Source of the DNA: Bacteroidia bacterium
Lineage (GTDB): Bacteria > Bacteroidota > Bacteroidia > UKL13-3
DNA length: 63,021 nucleotides
Assembly (NCBI GenBank): GCA_018058135.1
Contig: JAGPCK010000012.1
Coordinates: 1 to 63,021, forward strand
Direction: 5' to 3'
The notes under the pieces are model-generated. The model was not told the DNA's origin. It was given only the letters and a program-made list of their open reading frames with translations, and searched no databases. Position numbers and translations under genes: made by a program. The stretch's first letter is position 1. Each line of letters opens with the position of its first letter. This document shows positions 34,523 to 45,576 of this stretch, piece by piece.

Positions 34523-36475
34523 ATGAAAACTACTTTACTTAAAAGAGCACTACCGGTAATCCTGCTTCTGCTTCTGCATCAAGCATGGGCGCAGAAGTTT
34601 TTCAACCCAATTAGTTCACCGCCTAGTTTAAAGGGAACTACATTTACCTTTAAGGCACATGAAAGTGCTGCAAGTTTCAGCCCTATGCAGGACACGCTCA
34701 ACCTTAAAAACAAAGACACCAACAATGCGCGAATGATCCCAACTCTTTGTTACAACCAAACGGGAGTTACTAATATGGGTTATCTAGGTCCAACGTTAAT
34801 CTGGCGCAAAACCGACTCATTAAATTTTAACATCAGTAATGATCTTCCTCCTTCTGAAGGAGAAACTACGGTTCATTGGCATGGCGTTAACCTTCCGTCA
34901 GATATGGATGGTGGTCCTCATGAAATGATTATGCCGGGAATGATGTGGGATATGCCTGTTAAACCCGCCTTCAGAATTATAGATAATGTTCAAACAGTTT
35001 GGTATCATTCGCATGTGATGGACCGCACAACCGAACAGGTAACCAAAGGACTTGCGGGAATGATTATTCTGGAAGATCCAATCAATGACCCCAATTGGGC
35101 TGTGTTACCTCATCAGTATGATACGAATGACTTTCCTATTGTAATTCAGGAAAAAGGGTTCAATTATACTAATGTGATTAAAGGAAATGATACTATTGTA
35201 ACTGCCACCAGTATGCAGGCCGGTAATAAGCCAGGAACAAATCCTTTTACCCTGATAAACGGAGTGATGAATGGTTATTTGCAGGTTCCTGCAAAATTAG
35301 TGAGACTAAGATTTCTGAATGGTTCGCATCGTAAATCGTTTTATGTAGCTGTAACATCCAATCGTACCGAAACAAATACAGCCAACTTTAAAAACATGTA
35401 TCTGGTAGCAACTGATGGTGGTTATACTGATTCGGCCTATGCCATGAAAACAATGTTAATTTCACCGGGAGAGCGCATGGAGATGTTGGTAGATTTTACC
35501 GGTATGTCAGCTACAGATACACTTTATCTACGTAATCTGGTAGAACGTATGCCACTTGATATTGTGCAAGGCAACGGAAATGGCCCAGCGCCATTAAAAG
35601 CCACACCAGGCCACGCCTTTATGGCATTTGTGCCCAATTCACCCAAACAAGCGCCTACTCTTTCAGTACCAACAGGTCAATTAAGTAGTAATCCGGTTGT
35701 GTTGAGTGATACTGTTCGCTCACGCTACAAAGTACTTGGCAACTCAGCCGGTGGCAGTGGTACAGGAGGCTTTTGGACAATTAACGGAGATACTATGGAC
35801 ATGGGACGTATTGATGATACCGTAGTAGTGAACACCAAAGAAAAATGGACTATTTACAACAGCACCAACATTGCTCATCCTTTTCACATTCATAAGGTAC
35901 AGTTTCAGGTAGTAGAGTATATTGGAAACATAGGTGTTGACAGCATCAATCAATCAGTTCCTGATACATTCCGGTATAATGTTACTGTACCAGGTAATAA
36001 ACTGTTTCCTTTACCTCCGTATTTAAGAGGATATAAAGATGATGTATTGGTACGTGCAGGTTCTACCATGACTTTTATTGCGAAGTTTGATTTTTACGGA
36101 GACACCGAAATTGATACCATGAACGGATTCATGTACCATTGTCACATTCTTACCCACGAAGATCACGCTATGATGAATCAGTTTGTGGTAGTGAATGCTG
36201 ATGTATTACTAGGAACTAAAAAAGATAAAGCATCTATGGGGTCATTTACCTTATTTCCTAACCCCGCAGGTAATATGATTAATTTGAAAGGAGTTTCAGA
36301 GCAAGCAGGTACAATAAGAATTTCTGATTTGCTTGGTCGTACCCTAAAAGAAGAAAGTGTTTCTGCATTTAATGGAACTACTTCAATTTTGGTAGGAGAC
36401 TTACCTCGAGGAATTATACTGGTTGAATGGACATCCGGAAATAACCGTGTTATTCAGAAAGTACTGCTGAAATAG
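34523..36475 (+). CDS. Secreted multicopper oxidase with T9SS sorting tail
   Basis: A 650-residue cuproprotein of the CueO/bilirubin-oxidase type. It has a signal peptide (LPVILLLLLHQAWAQ) and three cupredoxin domains with four copper-binding segments: TTVHWHGVNLPSD, VWYHSHVMDRT, HPFHIHKVQFQV and YHCHILTHEDHAMM. The last segment gives the type-1 copper Cys/His/Met. The ~75 C-terminal residues (FTLFPNPAGNMINLKGV to VIQKVLLK) are a type A T9SS sorting domain, so the enzyme is exported to the surface. Substrate (metal, phenolic or bilirubin-like) unknown. Confidence 0.92.
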   Translation: MKTTLLKRALPVILLLLLHQAWAQKFFNPISSPPSLKGTTFTFKAHESAASFSPMQDTLNLKNKDTNNARMIPTLCYNQTGVTNMGYLGPTLIWRKTDSLNFNISNDLPPSEGETTVHWHGVNLPSDMDGGPHEMIMPGMMWDMPVKPAFRIIDNVQTVWYHSHVMDRTTEQVTKGLAGMIILEDPINDPNWAVLPHQYDTNDFPIVIQEKGFNYTNVIKGNDTIVTATSMQAGNKPGTNPFTLINGVMNGYLQVPAKLVRLRFLNGSHRKSFYVAVTSNRTETNTANFKNMYLVATDGGYTDSAYAMKTMLISPGERMEMLVDFTGMSATDTLYLRNLVERMPLDIVQGNGNGPAPLKATPGHAFMAFVPNSPKQAPTLSVPTGQLSSNPVVLSDTVRSRYKVLGNSAGGSGTGGFWTINGDTMDMGRIDDTVVVNTKEKWTIYNSTNIAHPFHIHKVQFQVVEYIGNIGVDSINQSVPDTFRYNVTVPGNKLFPLPPYLRGYKDDVLVRAGSTMTFIAKFDFYGDTEIDTMNGFMYHCHILTHEDHAMMNQFVVVNADVLLGTKKDKASMGSFTLFPNPAGNMINLKGVSEQAGTIRISDLLGRTLKEESVSAFNGTTSILVGDLPRGIILVEWTSGNNRVIQKVLLK

Positions 36476-36494
36476 TAATAGAGATTATATTTTA

Positions 36495-36538
36495 CAAACA
36501 AGCCCGTAATGCATGCATTACGGGCTTGTTTGTTTTTT
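36495..36538. terminator. Bidirectional terminator
   Basis: A near-perfect palindrome with 13-bp arms around AAGCCCGTAA / TTACGGGCTT and a T6 run. It lies between the convergent multicopper oxidase and lipoprotein genes. Confidence 0.9.
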
Positions 36539-36549
36539 GATATTGCGAT

Positions 36550-37197
36550 CTAATTCAGATAGAAACGTCCCTGAAAGTCTCCGAATACCGGGATTAACAT
36601 TCCATTATTGTTTAAATCGCACCTAAAACCACCCTTTATCCAGGTAAATTTACCATCAGGTGGTTCTTTTCTAAAGCCATAAATTTCAAAGTAAGGGTCC
36701 TTTTTTTGAATAATATCGGCTGAGGTATAATGGAAGTAGAAATCATCCTCCGTTACCGGACCTCCCTGTAAAGACTGATGGTGAGCATACCATTCTATTT
36801 CTACTCCTTTAGTCATGTCACACAAAGCAACAGAAGGGGACTCTTTTAAGCTGTAAACATGATATGGCTGCAACGCAAATCCATCCATGAATTCTCGCTG
36901 ATCTTTATCAATTACAAAATTGATGCGAAGGCAATAGGTGGTGTCATTCCGGTCAAAAGAGGCGGTGATGCCTTGTTTAAACACATTGTTGTAAATCGCA
37001 CCGAACATATAACTCTCTTCTATGCGCGTGAAAGTAAGTGATGAATCACCCGCATAGTTAAAGTGCATATAAGGTTGATTTCCCGCTTTATTTTCCAGCC
37101 TGTTATCGGGTGTGTAAATGGCAGTTGGATTGTCTTCCTTTTTGCAGGAAGCAAAAACCATTAGCGCTGAGGTGATTAAAAGTAAAATGTGTTTCAT
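36550..37197 (-). CDS. Lipoprotein of unknown function
   Basis: A 215-residue product with a lipoprotein signal (MKHILLLITSALMVFASCKKED). The mature part is beta-rich (YMHFNYAGDSSLTFTRIE, TTYCLRINFVIDKDQREF, FEIYGFRKEPPDGKFTWIKGGFRCDL) and ends GDFQGRFYLN. I recognise no family or catalytic motif. It is divergent from rocD and convergent with the multicopper oxidase gene. Probably periplasmic or outer-membrane anchored. Confidence 0.7.
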   Translation of the reverse strand: MKHILLLITSALMVFASCKKEDNPTAIYTPDNRLENKAGNQPYMHFNYAGDSSLTFTRIEESYMFGAIYNNVFKQGITASFDRNDTTYCLRINFVIDKDQREFMDGFALQPYHVYSLKESPSVALCDMTKGVEIEWYAHHQSLQGGPVTEDDFYFHYTSADIIQKKDPYFEIYGFRKEPPDGKFTWIKGGFRCDLNNNGMLIPVFGDFQGRFYLN

Positions 37198-37302
37198 ATC
37201 GGTTAGTTCTTGTACTTCAGAAACAATATTTATTGGCCGAGTGTTGCATCTATATCAAGTTTTTTTTCAAAGACAGATTTCTGCAAAGTAAAGACTTTCA
37301 GC

Positions 37303-37310
37303 TACCTTTG
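37303..37310 (+). promoter_or_regulatory. -7 element of rocD
   Basis: TACCTTTG, exact TAnnTTTG, ending four bases before the ATG at 37315. It rules out the longer reading from 37210. Confidence 0.65.
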
Positions 37311-37314
37311 TGCC

Positions 37315-38550
37315 ATGGTTAACGTTACAACACACAAAAATACCGACTATTTTATTGAATTGGAACACCACTACGGGGCGCACAACTATCACCCGTTGCC
37401 GGTAGTGATTGAGCGAGGTGAAGGTATCTTTATGTGGGATGTGGAAGGCAAAAAGTACTTCGACTTTCTTTCTGCTTACAGTGCCGTTAATCAAGGGCAT
37501 TGCCACCCGCGTATTATTAAAGCACTAACCGATCAGGCGGCCCTGCTTACGTTAACTTCACGCGCTTTTCACAACAACCGGTTGGGTGAATACGAAAAAT
37601 TTATTTGCGACTTTTTCGGATACGAGCGCATACTGCCCATGAATACAGGAGTAGAGGGTGGAGAAACTGCTATTAAACTGGCCCGTAGGTGGGGATATCA
37701 GGTAAAAGGTATTGAAAAGGATAAAGCGAAAATTGTTTTTGTGGAAGGTAATTTTTGGGGAAGAACCATGGCCGCCATATCTTCCTCTACTGACCCCAGC
37801 AGCTATGAACAGTTTGGTCCGTTTATGCCGGGCTTTGAAATTGTACCTTACAACAATACTGAGGCAATCGATAAAGCATTTCAGGACCATAACGTAGCCG
37901 CATTTATGTTTGAACCTATTCAAGGCGAGGCCGGTGTGGTAATGCCTGATGAAGGGTACCTCAAATCTGTTCGTGCTTTATGCGATAAATACCAGGTCCT
38001 CATGATTGCGGATGAGGTGCAAACGGGCATAGGCCGAACAGGAAAACTTTTGGCTTGTGACCACGAAGAGGTTAAACCCGATATTCTCATTTTAGGTAAA
38101 GCACTCTCCGGAGGTGTGCTGCCTGTTTCAGCGGTTTTGTCGTCACACGAGATTATTCTTACCATTCAGCCAGGCCAGCATGGTTCTACCTTTGGCGGCA
38201 ACCCGTTGGCTTGTGTTGTAGCAACCGCAGCTTTACAAGTAATCAAAGACGAACACCTCTCGGAAAATGCACAACGCATGGGTGAAATTTTCAGGACCCG
38301 CATGTCAGCCATCCAATCTCCGCTTATTACGGCTGTAAGAGGAAAGGGGTTGCTTAACGCTATCGTTATTCAACCTTTTGCTGATGGAAAAACAGCCTGG
38401 GATGTATGCCTGGAGCTGATGAAAAATGGACTACTCGCCAAACAAACTCACGGAGATATCATTCGTTTTGCACCACCACTTACTATTAATGAAGAACAGG
38501 TTCACGAAGCCTGTGACATTATTGAGCGCACTATACTTTCGCTTTCCTGA
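37315..38550 (+). CDS. rocD: Ornithine aminotransferase
   Basis: A PLP enzyme converting ornithine and 2-oxoglutarate to glutamate semialdehyde and glutamate, feeding the pruA product encoded at 4986. From the ATG at 37315 it is 411 residues. [31 protein letters not shown] is the typical start, [20 protein letters not shown] the cofactor region, and [15 protein letters not shown] the PLP-binding Asp segment. The Schiff-base Lys is in [20 protein letters not shown], and [11 protein letters not shown] follows. Start chosen from the promoter box four bases upstream. Its end overlaps the convergent membrane-protein gene by 20 bp. Confidence 0.95.
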   Translation: MVNVTTHKNTDYFIELEHHYGAHNYHPLPVVIERGEGIFMWDVEGKKYFDFLSAYSAVNQGHCHPRIIKALTDQAALLTLTSRAFHNNRLGEYEKFICDFFGYERILPMNTGVEGGETAIKLARRWGYQVKGIEKDKAKIVFVEGNFWGRTMAAISSSTDPSSYEQFGPFMPGFEIVPYNNTEAIDKAFQDHNVAAFMFEPIQGEAGVVMPDEGYLKSVRALCDKYQVLMIADEVQTGIGRTGKLLACDHEEVKPDILILGKALSGGVLPVSAVLSSHEIILTIQPGQHGSTFGGNPLACVVATAALQVIKDEHLSENAQRMGEIFRTRMSAIQSPLITAVRGKGLLNAIVIQPFADGKTAWDVCLELMKNGLLAKQTHGDIIRFAPPLTINEEQVHEACDIIERTILSLS

Positions 38551-39241
38551 GCAGTGTTTTTAAACTGAGTACGTGCAGAAATAAAGCCATCATTACCAGT
38601 ACTACCGGTATCAGATTGTACGGAAAGTACAGCACAAATTCATTCGGTACACTTTCATAAAACACCCTGAATGTAGTGGGCAGGCAAAGTATGGCTACGG
38701 TCATGATGTTGAGTAAAAATCCCAGACCTATAAAATTCCATATTACTAATGCACGAATAGGTAACCACTTTCGCTCAACGGCAAAAGCCACTACAGGTGC
38801 TGTAAGTCCGATGAGGATGTCGGGGTTTCTGCCTTCAAATGTCATCTCCAAGGGTATAGCGTGGTAAGAGAGTAACCACACAAAAATCATCTCCAACGGA
38901 AACCGGAATGTTTGCAGGTAAGCCAGTTTAATAGTGTCAGTTGCAGTAAGCGTTTTGAAAGGTTGATAGCGGAGTGCCAGGTAAAGGGTCATGGCCATAA
39001 TTACCAGTATGGCCATGCCAGCAGGAGGTGGGGTGTTTTGGATGGTTTGGGCAAAAAATCCTTTGGCTGCGAGCACACTTTGTACAATGATGAGCAGAGC
39101 AAGCAGCAGTAGCGGAAGAGCTTTTCCTTTGGCCGTGCTTCTTTGATAAGCCGGGCGTAAAAACACAATGGATAGGAGCACAGTTGCAGTTACTAGTACA
39201 CACAGGGTGATAGTGATGGAGAAAGGGATAATAGTTGTCAT
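38531..39241 (-). CDS. Integral membrane protein, likely MarR-controlled
   Basis: A 236-residue protein with about seven hydrophobic helices (for example [71 protein letters not shown]). No motif places it in a known transporter family for me. It lies directly downstream of the MarR gene on the same strand. A 15-bp motif (39256-39270) identical to one before the MarR gene sits just before its start codon, so the two are probably co-regulated. Confidence 0.7.
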   Translation of the reverse strand: MTTIIPFSITITLCVLVTATVLLSIVFLRPAYQRSTAKGKALPLLLLALLIIVQSVLAAKGFFAQTIQNTPPPAGMAILVIMAMTLYLALRYQPFKTLTATDTIKLAYLQTFRFPLEMIFVWLLSYHAIPLEMTFEGRNPDILIGLTAPVVAFAVERKWLPIRALVIWNFIGLGFLLNIMTVAILCLPTTFRVFYESVPNEFVLYFPYNLIPVVLVMMALFLHVLSLKTLLRKAKV

Positions 39242-39255
39242 AAATTTTATATAAT

Positions 39256-39270
39256 TGTATATGCAAGTAT
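39256..39270. promoter_or_regulatory. Candidate MarR operator 1
   Basis: TGTATATGCAAGTAT, identical over 15 bp to 39771-39785. It lies 15 bp before the start of the membrane-protein gene, where its promoter must be. Confidence 0.6.
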
Positions 39271-39288
39271 ATTGATATGGTGAAGATT

Positions 39289-39747
39289 TTATTCCGCTTG
39301 AAATTGTTGTATGGCTATAGTAAGTTGATCTATTAATTGAATATTAAAACTGCCTAAGAGTGCGCTGGTTTGTTGGTGCATTTTTTCCCAAACAGGTGCT
39401 ACTTTCTCCAGCACTTTATATCCCTCATTAGTCACATACAGTTCAGAATTACGGGGGTCGGCTCCTTTCTCAACAGTGATATAACCTTTGGTTTGTAACT
39501 TTTGTATGTCGCGGCTCATGGTTGACTGATCGAGCACTAGCCGCTGGGCAATGGTTTTTTGATTTGTTCCGGGCATTTTTCCTACTATAAACATAATGGG
39601 TACCATGGTGCCTTGTAAACCAAAAGGTTTGTAGGCCTTTTGGTACTGCTGGTTCAGCAGCCGGTGTAACCTGCGCAACTTGGCATTTACACAGCCTGTA
39701 GGATTAATGTTATCAAAGTTGGGTGTGGCTATTTTTTTTACTTTCAC
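39289..39747 (-). CDS. MarR-family transcriptional regulator
   Basis: A 152-residue winged-helix repressor. It begins (GTG at 39747) MKVKKIATPNFDNINPTGCVNAKLRRLHRLLNQQY, with a Cys near residue 19 that could sense oxidants or electrophiles. The DNA-binding region is NQKTIAQRLVLDQSTMSRDIQKLQTKGYITVEKGADPRNSELYVTNEG, including the recognition helix and beta-wing. The exact -7 box TACCTTTG (39752-39759, minus) is next to the 15-bp repeat 39771-39785, which suggests autorepression. It sits between the membrane-protein gene it probably controls and a divergent aldehyde dehydrogenase gene. Confidence 0.9.
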   Translation of the reverse strand: MKVKKIATPNFDNINPTGCVNAKLRRLHRLLNQQYQKAYKPFGLQGTMVPIMFIVGKMPGTNQKTIAQRLVLDQSTMSRDIQKLQTKGYITVEKGADPRNSELYVTNEGYKVLEKVAPVWEKMHQQTSALLGSFNIQLIDQLTIAIQQFQAE

Positions 39748-39751
39748 GTAA

Positions 39752-39759
39752 CAAAGGTA
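39752..39759 (-). promoter_or_regulatory. -7 element of the MarR gene
   Basis: Minus-strand TACCTTTG, exact TAnnTTTG, four bases before the GTG start at 39747. Confidence 0.65.
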
Positions 39760-39770
39760 TTTTTTATATA

Positions 39771-39785
39771 TGTATATGCAAGTAT
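39771..39785. promoter_or_regulatory. Candidate MarR operator 2
   Basis: TGTATATGCAAGTAT, second exact copy of the motif. It covers the region just upstream of the MarR -7 box and lies 66 bp before the aldehyde dehydrogenase ATG, so it could repress both directions. Confidence 0.6.
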
Positions 39786-39850
39786 TATTTCTGATTTTTT
39801 ATTTCCCTATTCCAATCCAAAAGAAACTAATTTTGTTTTTCTGATTACAT

Positions 39851-41209
39851 ATGTTTTACCAATCCATAGATCCCGCTACCAATCAACTACTCCAACAATG
39901 GGAGGTGTTACCTTTTGAACAGGCCACACAAAAATTGAATACTGCCCAAGCTGCATTTACGCAATGGAAGCAACTTAGTTTTGCTGAGCGGGCAACCTGT
40001 TTACATGCTTTGGCCAATCGTTTTGAGGAGCGTATAGAGGAGATGGCACAACTGTGTACGTTGGAGATGGGAAAACCTGCGCAGGAAGCTATCAAAGAAA
40101 TTCATAAGTCAGCATTAACATTACGTTTTTTTGCCGACAAGGCTCCGGCTATGTTGGCTGACGAGACCGTACCCGATGTGTCCGTGAAACACAGCATACG
40201 TTATGAGCCGCTGGGAGTTATTTTTGGTATTTACCCCTGGAACTTTCCTTATTGGCAAGTAATCCGTTTTGCTGCACCTACCTTAATGGCGGGCAACACT
40301 GTGGTAATTAAACATGCACCCAATGTTCCGCAGTGTGCTTTGTTGTTGGAGGAGCTGTTTGCTGCTGCGGGTTTTCCGACTGGTGTGTACACCAATGTTT
40401 TTCTCGATAATGAGACAGCTGCAAAAGTAATTGCCCATCCGGTGGTGAAAGGGGTATCATTAACGGGAAGTGAACTCGCAGGCTCCGCAGTGGCTGCACA
40501 GGCGGGTAAATACATTAAACCCTCTGTGTTGGAATTGGGTGGTAGTGATGCCATGATTGTGTTACCTGATGCCGACATAGAGCTGGCCATTAAAACAGGA
40601 GTGCAATCGCGCTTTATCAATAGCGGACAAGCTTGCAACGGAGCCAAACGTTTTATTGTGCTAAAGGAAATAGCTGACAACTTCACAACACGTTTGCTAC
40701 AAGAAATACAAACCTATACTTGTGTTGACCCTAAAAAGGAGCAAGTTATTGGTCCGCTGGCCCGCAAAGATTTATTGGATAAGCTGGAGCAGCAGGTGAA
40801 TGATTCCGTAAAAGCAGGAGCAAGTATTTTGCATGGTGGTAAACGATTGGCTGGAGCAGGAAATTATTTTATGCCCACATTGCTCACGGATATTCCCGCC
40901 AATTGCCCCGCCTATGCGGAGGAGTTGTTTGGCCCCGTGGTGAGTTTATTTGTAGTAAGTAGTATTGAAGAAGCCATAACGTTAGCAAACGACACACGCT
41001 TTGGTTTGGATGCCGGTATTTTTACAGCCGACATAAAACAAGCACAACACATCGCAACTCAACTAGACGTAGCGCAGGTATTCATTAACAGCCTTACCCG
41101 CTCCATGCCTGAATTACCCTTTGGCGGAAGCAAAGCTTCGGGTTACGGCAGAGAACTTTCTACTTTTGGTATACGCGAGTTTGTGAATGTGAAAACGGTG
41201 GTGTATTAG
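39851..41209 (+). CDS. Succinate-semialdehyde-type aldehyde dehydrogenase
   Basis: A 452-residue NAD(P)-dependent aldehyde dehydrogenase. The sequence has YEPLGVIFGIYPWNFPYWQVIRFAAPTLMAGNTVVIKHA (cofactor binding), VLELGGSDAMIVLPDAD with the general-base Glu, and SGQACNGAKRFIV with the catalytic Cys. PELPFGGSKASGYGRELS is near the end. The short N-terminus (FYQSIDPATNQLLQQW) and GQACNGAKR type match the GabD/Sad group acting on succinate semialdehyde. With a MarR gene next door, detoxification of an aldehyde is an alternative role. Confidence 0.88.
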   Translation: MFYQSIDPATNQLLQQWEVLPFEQATQKLNTAQAAFTQWKQLSFAERATCLHALANRFEERIEEMAQLCTLEMGKPAQEAIKEIHKSALTLRFFADKAPAMLADETVPDVSVKHSIRYEPLGVIFGIYPWNFPYWQVIRFAAPTLMAGNTVVIKHAPNVPQCALLLEELFAAAGFPTGVYTNVFLDNETAAKVIAHPVVKGVSLTGSELAGSAVAAQAGKYIKPSVLELGGSDAMIVLPDADIELAIKTGVQSRFINSGQACNGAKRFIVLKEIADNFTTRLLQEIQTYTCVDPKKEQVIGPLARKDLLDKLEQQVNDSVKAGASILHGGKRLAGAGNYFMPTLLTDIPANCPAYAEELFGPVVSLFVVSSIEEAITLANDTRFGLDAGIFTADIKQAQHIATQLDVAQVFINSLTRSMPELPFGGSKASGYGRELSTFGIREFVNVKTVVY

Positions 41210-41246
41210 CAAATCAAAATGTATGATTCAAGCTACCGCTTTATAA

Positions 41247-41277
41247 TTGCTTGTTTATCAGATTTTCTGTAGTTTTG
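41247..41277 (+). promoter_or_regulatory. Promoter of the 41291 gene
   Basis: TTG (41247-41249), 20-bp gap, TAGTTTTG (41270-41277). This is a complete -33/-7 pair with an exact -7 box, 13 bp before the ATG. Confidence 0.6.
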
Positions 41278-41290
41278 ATAAAAAAGTCAT

Positions 41291-42106
41291 ATGAAAAAAT
41301 TATTCTTTTTTGTATTTACCTTGGTATGTACAAGCCATGCAAAGTCGCAAATTACGTTGGAGCAGGCATACCCTGCTACTGCAGCAGGTAATAGAGCATT
41401 CAGTTTAATCAATCTCGGTAAGGCGGGATTCAAGTACTTTGATGTTAATTACCAGACACGGGAGCTTAAATTGTATAACCTGAACCATTCTGTTTTTTTA
41501 AGCCATACGATATCATCGCCTGCCACAAGCATAGGTATTGCATATGTTGCAAGCGATTTATTTGATTGTGATTCTTCGAATATTGAGCTAGCAATAAACA
41601 ATGTGGTGATTGTAGGTAATACTAATTACCGCTATTTTGAGATTGTGCGTACCAACGGAACCGTCCTTTTTCATAGGGATTCTTCGTTAGTTGTCAATTC
41701 GGCTGTAAACGTCAGTTCCAATTTTGTTGTGAATACACCTGCCGGAGTCAAAATGCTGCTTTCAACCACTACAGCCACCCCGAGCTATGAAGTATACTCA
41801 CTTTGCGGCACCATACCCTTAAGTGTGAAAAAAATAGATACGTTTGACGATAATGCTCTGCAGCTTTCACCTAATCCATCAAGCCACCAAACACGTGTAG
41901 AATATACTTTACCACAAGGTACCACTGAAGGGGAAGTGATTATTACCGATGTAATGGGTAAAACTATTCAGGTGTTCAAGGTGGACGTCAATTTTAATCA
42001 CATACTTTTAAGCAATGCCGACCTTCCTTCGGGCACCTATTATTATCAGTTACATACAAAAGAGGCTGGAACAATAAACACGAAAAAGGCGTTAGTGATT
42101 AAGTGA
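41291..42106 (+). CDS. Secreted T9SS cargo protein, unknown
   Basis: A 271-residue product with signal peptide MKKLFFFVFTLVCTSHAKSQ. The mature part (~25-180) is beta-rich (FSLINLGKAGFKYFDVNYQTRELKLYNLNHSVF, YVASDLFDCDSSNIELAINNVV) without known motifs. Residues ~195-271 (LSPNPSSHQTRVEYTLPQG, then LSNADLPSGTYYYQL and a Lys-rich end) form a type A T9SS sorting domain. Expected at the cell surface or outside. A weak hairpin (42140-42160) follows. The intergenic 42107-42372 holds nothing else I can name. Confidence 0.8.
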   Translation: MKKLFFFVFTLVCTSHAKSQITLEQAYPATAAGNRAFSLINLGKAGFKYFDVNYQTRELKLYNLNHSVFLSHTISSPATSIGIAYVASDLFDCDSSNIELAINNVVIVGNTNYRYFEIVRTNGTVLFHRDSSLVVNSAVNVSSNFVVNTPAGVKMLLSTTTATPSYEVYSLCGTIPLSVKKIDTFDDNALQLSPNPSSHQTRVEYTLPQGTTEGEVIITDVMGKTIQVFKVDVNFNHILLSNADLPSGTYYYQLHTKEAGTINTKKALVIK

Positions 42107-42330
42107 GTTAATCATCTACAAATAGAAGAAGTGCAGATGTTACCCTGTGTTTCGGGGTAATTATAATTGTTATAGAAAAATGCTTTATTGATTTGTTATT
42201 ATAAAAGTATCATCTCGTTAAACAATCCAAAGATTTTCATGTTTCTAATGACATATTGATTCCTGATGCGATTATAGAGACAGGTTTAACCTGCTTTCTG
42301 TAACTTGCTTACTTATTCCCTGTGGGTTGA

Positions 42331-44595
<2,265 letters not shown>

Positions 44596-44619
44596 TTTAA
44601 TAAATAGAAGATGGAATAA

Positions 44620-44649
44620 AAAAGGTGGTTCGTTAACGGGCCACCTTTT
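44620..44649 (+). terminator. Terminator after katG
   Basis: AAAAGGTGG (44620-44628) pairs with CCACCTTTT (44641-44649) around a 12-nt loop. Confidence 0.8.
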
Positions 44650-44699
44650 ACATAAACTTTCATTGAAAAAACGCTCGAGTATAATGTAAGTGATTGGTT

Positions 44700-45551
44700 T
44701 TACATCTTCCTATTGCTGGGTACTTTACCTTTACTATAAATATGATACTTTAAGCTCAACTCCACGCCAATGCTATTACCATTGTTAACAATAAACACTT
44801 CATTGCTGTAGCCACTCTTAGGTAAAATATCTGAGCGATAATAAAGATAACGAATGGCTGCATTAGAAATGGGTCTTAGCCCCATTCTCATTAATATAGA
44901 GGCTGTAGTACTTATATGCTTCGATAGTGGGTAGTTTATTCTTACTCCTGTATTTACTGAATAGGAAGAATACTCAAAGCGAATATCTTTATAATGAAAA
45001 TCCAAAGCCCAAGGTTCATTGCCGTATTTAAAGGGAATGGTTCCGTTATCATCAGGAGTGTTTAGGCCCCTGTTGTTTCCACTGTTGTATACATACGTAA
45101 AGCCCAACATGGGTTGAATGCTTATCTCACTATCCTCATTTTTTATATTGTAAAGAAAATAAAAAGGCACCTCAACATACTCGTTATATACTTTTATTTC
45201 GGGAAGTTTAAAACCAACTGGTTTTGTAGCTCGACCCACTAAAATAATTCGATCAGCATTATGCACTTTAATCAAACCGCTCTCAAACGAAAATTTCTTG
45301 TATTCAGCTCCTATTCTAATACCGTATGCACCATTTATATTGTAACTCAATTTTTGGTCTTGATATTCGATATACTGGTTAGCGAAGTTGCATAGCACAC
45401 TTCCATTCATTGAGGTATAAATGCTTAATTGCGCAGTACTATTTTTGCTAATACTTCCCACTATAAAGAGGATTAAGGCAATTCTCTTTATAGTGATTAG
45501 TATAATAGTAGACTTCCCATAGTTGGACACAACGTTATTTGATTCACTCAT
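44700..45551 (-). CDS. Probable outer-membrane beta-barrel protein
   Basis: A product of about 283 residues from the ATG at 45551; a longer reading begins at 45593 inside the kinase gene. The N-terminal hydrophobic stretch (IILITIKRIALILFIVGSI ... NSTAQ) looks like a signal peptide with an extended N-region. The mature part has repeated amphipathic strands (YGIRIGAEYKKFSFESGLI, VPFYFLYNIK, ISIQPMLGFTYVYNSG, TASILMRMGLRP, SIGVELSLKYHIY). No named family. It lies immediately downstream of a sensor kinase gene, so they may be cotranscribed. Confidence 0.6.
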   Translation of the reverse strand: MSESNNVVSNYGKSTIILITIKRIALILFIVGSISKNSTAQLSIYTSMNGSVLCNFANQYIEYQDQKLSYNINGAYGIRIGAEYKKFSFESGLIKVHNADRIILVGRATKPVGFKLPEIKVYNEYVEVPFYFLYNIKNEDSEISIQPMLGFTYVYNSGNNRGLNTPDDNGTIPFKYGNEPWALDFHYKDIRFEYSSYSVNTGVRINYPLSKHISTTASILMRMGLRPISNAAIRYLYYRSDILPKSGYSNEVFIVNNGNSIGVELSLKYHIYSKGKVPSNRKM

Positions 45552-45576
45552 AGAAATGTCATCATCAGTCTTTGTA

